Origin: Amphiduros pacificus
Taxonomy: Eukaryota > Annelida > Polychaeta > Phyllodocida > Hesionidae
Assembly: GCA_949316495.1 (NCBI GenBank)
Contig: OX439004.1
Location: 45,556,447-45,620,446 of the forward strand
Length of the DNA: 64,000 bases
Reading direction: 5' to 3'
The notes under the pieces are model-generated. The model was not told the DNA's origin, ran no database searches, and saw only the letters and a program-made list of their open reading frames with translations. Positions 62,290 through 64,000 of the stretch are shown here, piece after piece. The translations under genes and the position numbers were made by a program. The stretch's first letter is position 1; each line of letters begins with the position of its first letter.

Positions 62290-63255
62290 TCATCTTGCCC
62301 CTTTGAAAGCAAGATTCCGGAAGTGCACAATCACGCTGTAGTATCAGACAAAGGGTGTTCAGAATAGCCACATAGGATTTAGAAATATCATATCTGGACA
62401 GAGGACAAAGGGTGTTCAGAATAGCCATACAGAATGTGACAATACCTCATCTGGGCTGAGGAGATGATGCTGTACCTGGTCAACCCCGGGGATGAGCCAA
62501 GTGCTAGCGGGTTGCCTGGGTGCGCTGACCTTCCCTCTAGCAGCAGTCATACATGGACACAGCACATTCTCCACGTGTGCACTATCCACTTGCTCATGAA
62601 ATGCTTCTATAAACGGATCGCCTCCGTGGTGATATTGTCCACAAACATTTTGAAATATTTTGAAGTTTTCATACAGAATATTTTCATGATTATGTATAAA
62701 GATCTTCCATTGTGCCATCAAAGATGTTTATGAAATGAGAAATTGAAATATTTTATTCATATGCTGGCAGAATAAATATAAACGAGCCAATGATTGGCTT
62801 AAAATGAGAAACGAATCAATATGGCTCAGCATGGCTCAATCCATATAAATGACTTCCTTTTCAGACACGATTAAAGAGGCCAATCTCATCAAAGAGAGAA
62901 ATTCCAGTATTGTCTGCATGACAAATAGGCATAATACCTATATCGGTACGACACAATGCCATGCATTTTCCTGACCTTCAGATGGGGGCATGATGACCTT
63001 TCAATAGCCCCAAGAACCTTCAGAGGGGGAGCTGACCTCACAGGGGCTGATGGCAAGAATCCAGTCCTTGTCGGAAGGTCACTGTGGGTGGGTACACTCT
63101 GCAGGGACTGCGATGCATCTCTAACTGGGGGGACCTGGTGCATATCAAAGGAATTATTACTGAGGCCTATCAGCTGCCATTATGACATTGAATACAAAAT
63201 CATTGTAGTTTTTACCCTCAGGATGGAGATATCTTGACCTAATATAAGAAGCAGA
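62290..63255. other. stretch without recognised gene
   Basis: A 50-bp direct repeat, AGGGTGTTCAGAATAGCCA, occurs at about 62352 and 62410. Two GC-richer patches (62455-62640, 62970-63150) are open on both strands but match no family I know. Confidence 0.35.
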
Positions 63256-63271
63256 TAGCACACACAAGACA

Positions 63272-63800
63272 TACAATATGCAGATTGCATACAATATGCA
63301 GATTGCATACAATATGCAGATTGCATACAATATGCAGATTGCATACAATATGCAGATTGCATACAATATGCAGATTGCATACAATATGCAGATTGCATAC
63401 AATATGCAGATTGCATACAATATGCAGATTGCATACAATATGCAGATTGCATACAATATGCAGATTGCATACAATATGCAGATTGCATACAATATGCAGA
63501 TTGCATACAATATGCAGATTGCATACAATATGCAGATTGCATACAATATGCAGAGAATATTCAAATTGCAGATAGTACTCAAGTTGCAGATAGTACTCAA
63601 ATTGCAGAGATTATCCAAGTTGCAGAGATTACTCAAGTTGCAGAGATTACCCAAGTTTCAGAGATTACTCAAGTTGCAGAGAATACTTGCAGATAACACA
63701 CCAAATGTCGATAGCACACAAGATGCAGGTAGCTCATAAGATGAAAATAGCATATAAGCTGGAGATAACACACAAGTTGCACACAGTACACAATGTCCAT
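63272..63800 (+). repeat. 18-bp tandem array with built-in hairpin, plus decayed tail
   Basis: About 16 near-identical copies of GCAGATTGCATACAATAT (63276-63555) are followed by diverged 18-mers such as GCAGAGATTACTCAAGTT (to about 63680). Looser remnants run to about 63800. Each unit holds GCATA-CAA-TATGC, a 5-bp stem with a 3-nt loop. Six codons per unit keep several frames open; these are artefacts. Confidence 0.95.
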
Positions 63801-63804
63801 ACAC

Positions 63805-64000
63805 GATACAGCTCAAGTGTACCGTGGTCTAGAATCGGGTGAACAGTTTATGGTATTTCCCGGCTAATTATAGAATGTTTAATGCATATTATGCACAACC
63901 AACAAACCATTTGCCAACTCTATATTGTTCTAAACATTTCATCATCGTGCATTCTTCACATTTAACATTTTGCATTATATCGTACAGACATATAATGTTT
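63805..64000. other. right edge
   Basis: AT-rich, nothing recognised. Confidence 0.4.

Noticed and set aside
62416-62733. Overlapping ORFs on both strands near 62.5 kb
   Set aside because: No recognisable domain, no splice evidence, and the frames overlap antisense.
63157-63739. ORFs of 96-165 codons on both strands
   Set aside because: They are artefacts of the 18-bp tandem unit.

Overview
The window looks like a piece of a lophotrochozoan animal genome, most likely a mollusc. The DNA is AT-rich and gene-poor, the genes have GT-AG introns, and there is a tRNA-derived SINE whose central domain I recall from mollusc SINEs. The dispersed repeat ending in a TTTATAGCGC-type core common in marine invertebrates also fits. 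The placement rests on remembered families, not on a search.

Layout, left to right. A compact single-exon gene (217-711, +) encodes a small basic protein that resembles ParB/sulfiredoxin-fold proteins. It has its own TATA box and is bracketed by a 33-bp inverted repeat. Tail-to-tail with it is a complete cytosolic NADP-dependent isocitrate dehydrogenase gene (2096-4476, -), with three coding exons and a 408-residue product. From about 4.8 to 43.8 kb I find no gene I can recognise. This stretch holds tandem arrays of unrelated 31-, 40-, 34-, 43-, 39- and 31-bp units, a 650-bp MITE with TAA target duplications, SINE-like fragments, (TA)n tracts and a large TA-cored palindrome. It also holds GC-richer islets that look regulatory. 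At 43834-49192 (+) lie six exons of a single-pass membrane receptor: SUEL/galactose-binding lectin domain, CUB-like domain, sushi-like module, transmembrane helix and a 218-codon last exon ending in a PPxY motif. Its signal-peptide exon is not certain. The best candidate is at 17346-17418, giving a 26-kb first intron, and a nearer alternative is at 40553-40619. Both are phase 1, as the lectin exon requires. Right of the receptor, a second signal-peptide exon (50757-50865) may open another secreted or membrane gene that I cannot follow. The rest (52-64 kb) is mostly minisatellites (41-, 50-, 15-, 17- and 18-bp units), a SINE with clear target-site duplications, and AT-rich DNA.

The genes show no shared pathway. 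The isocitrate dehydrogenase supplies cytosolic NADPH and 2-oxoglutarate. The receptor would bind glycans or protein ligands at the cell surface and recruit WW-domain partners inside. The most unusual features are the inverted-repeat-flanked ParB-like gene, the receptor's domain order and possible alternative first exons, the 39-bp satellite with a nested 7-unit higher-order repeat, and the density of independent minisatellites.
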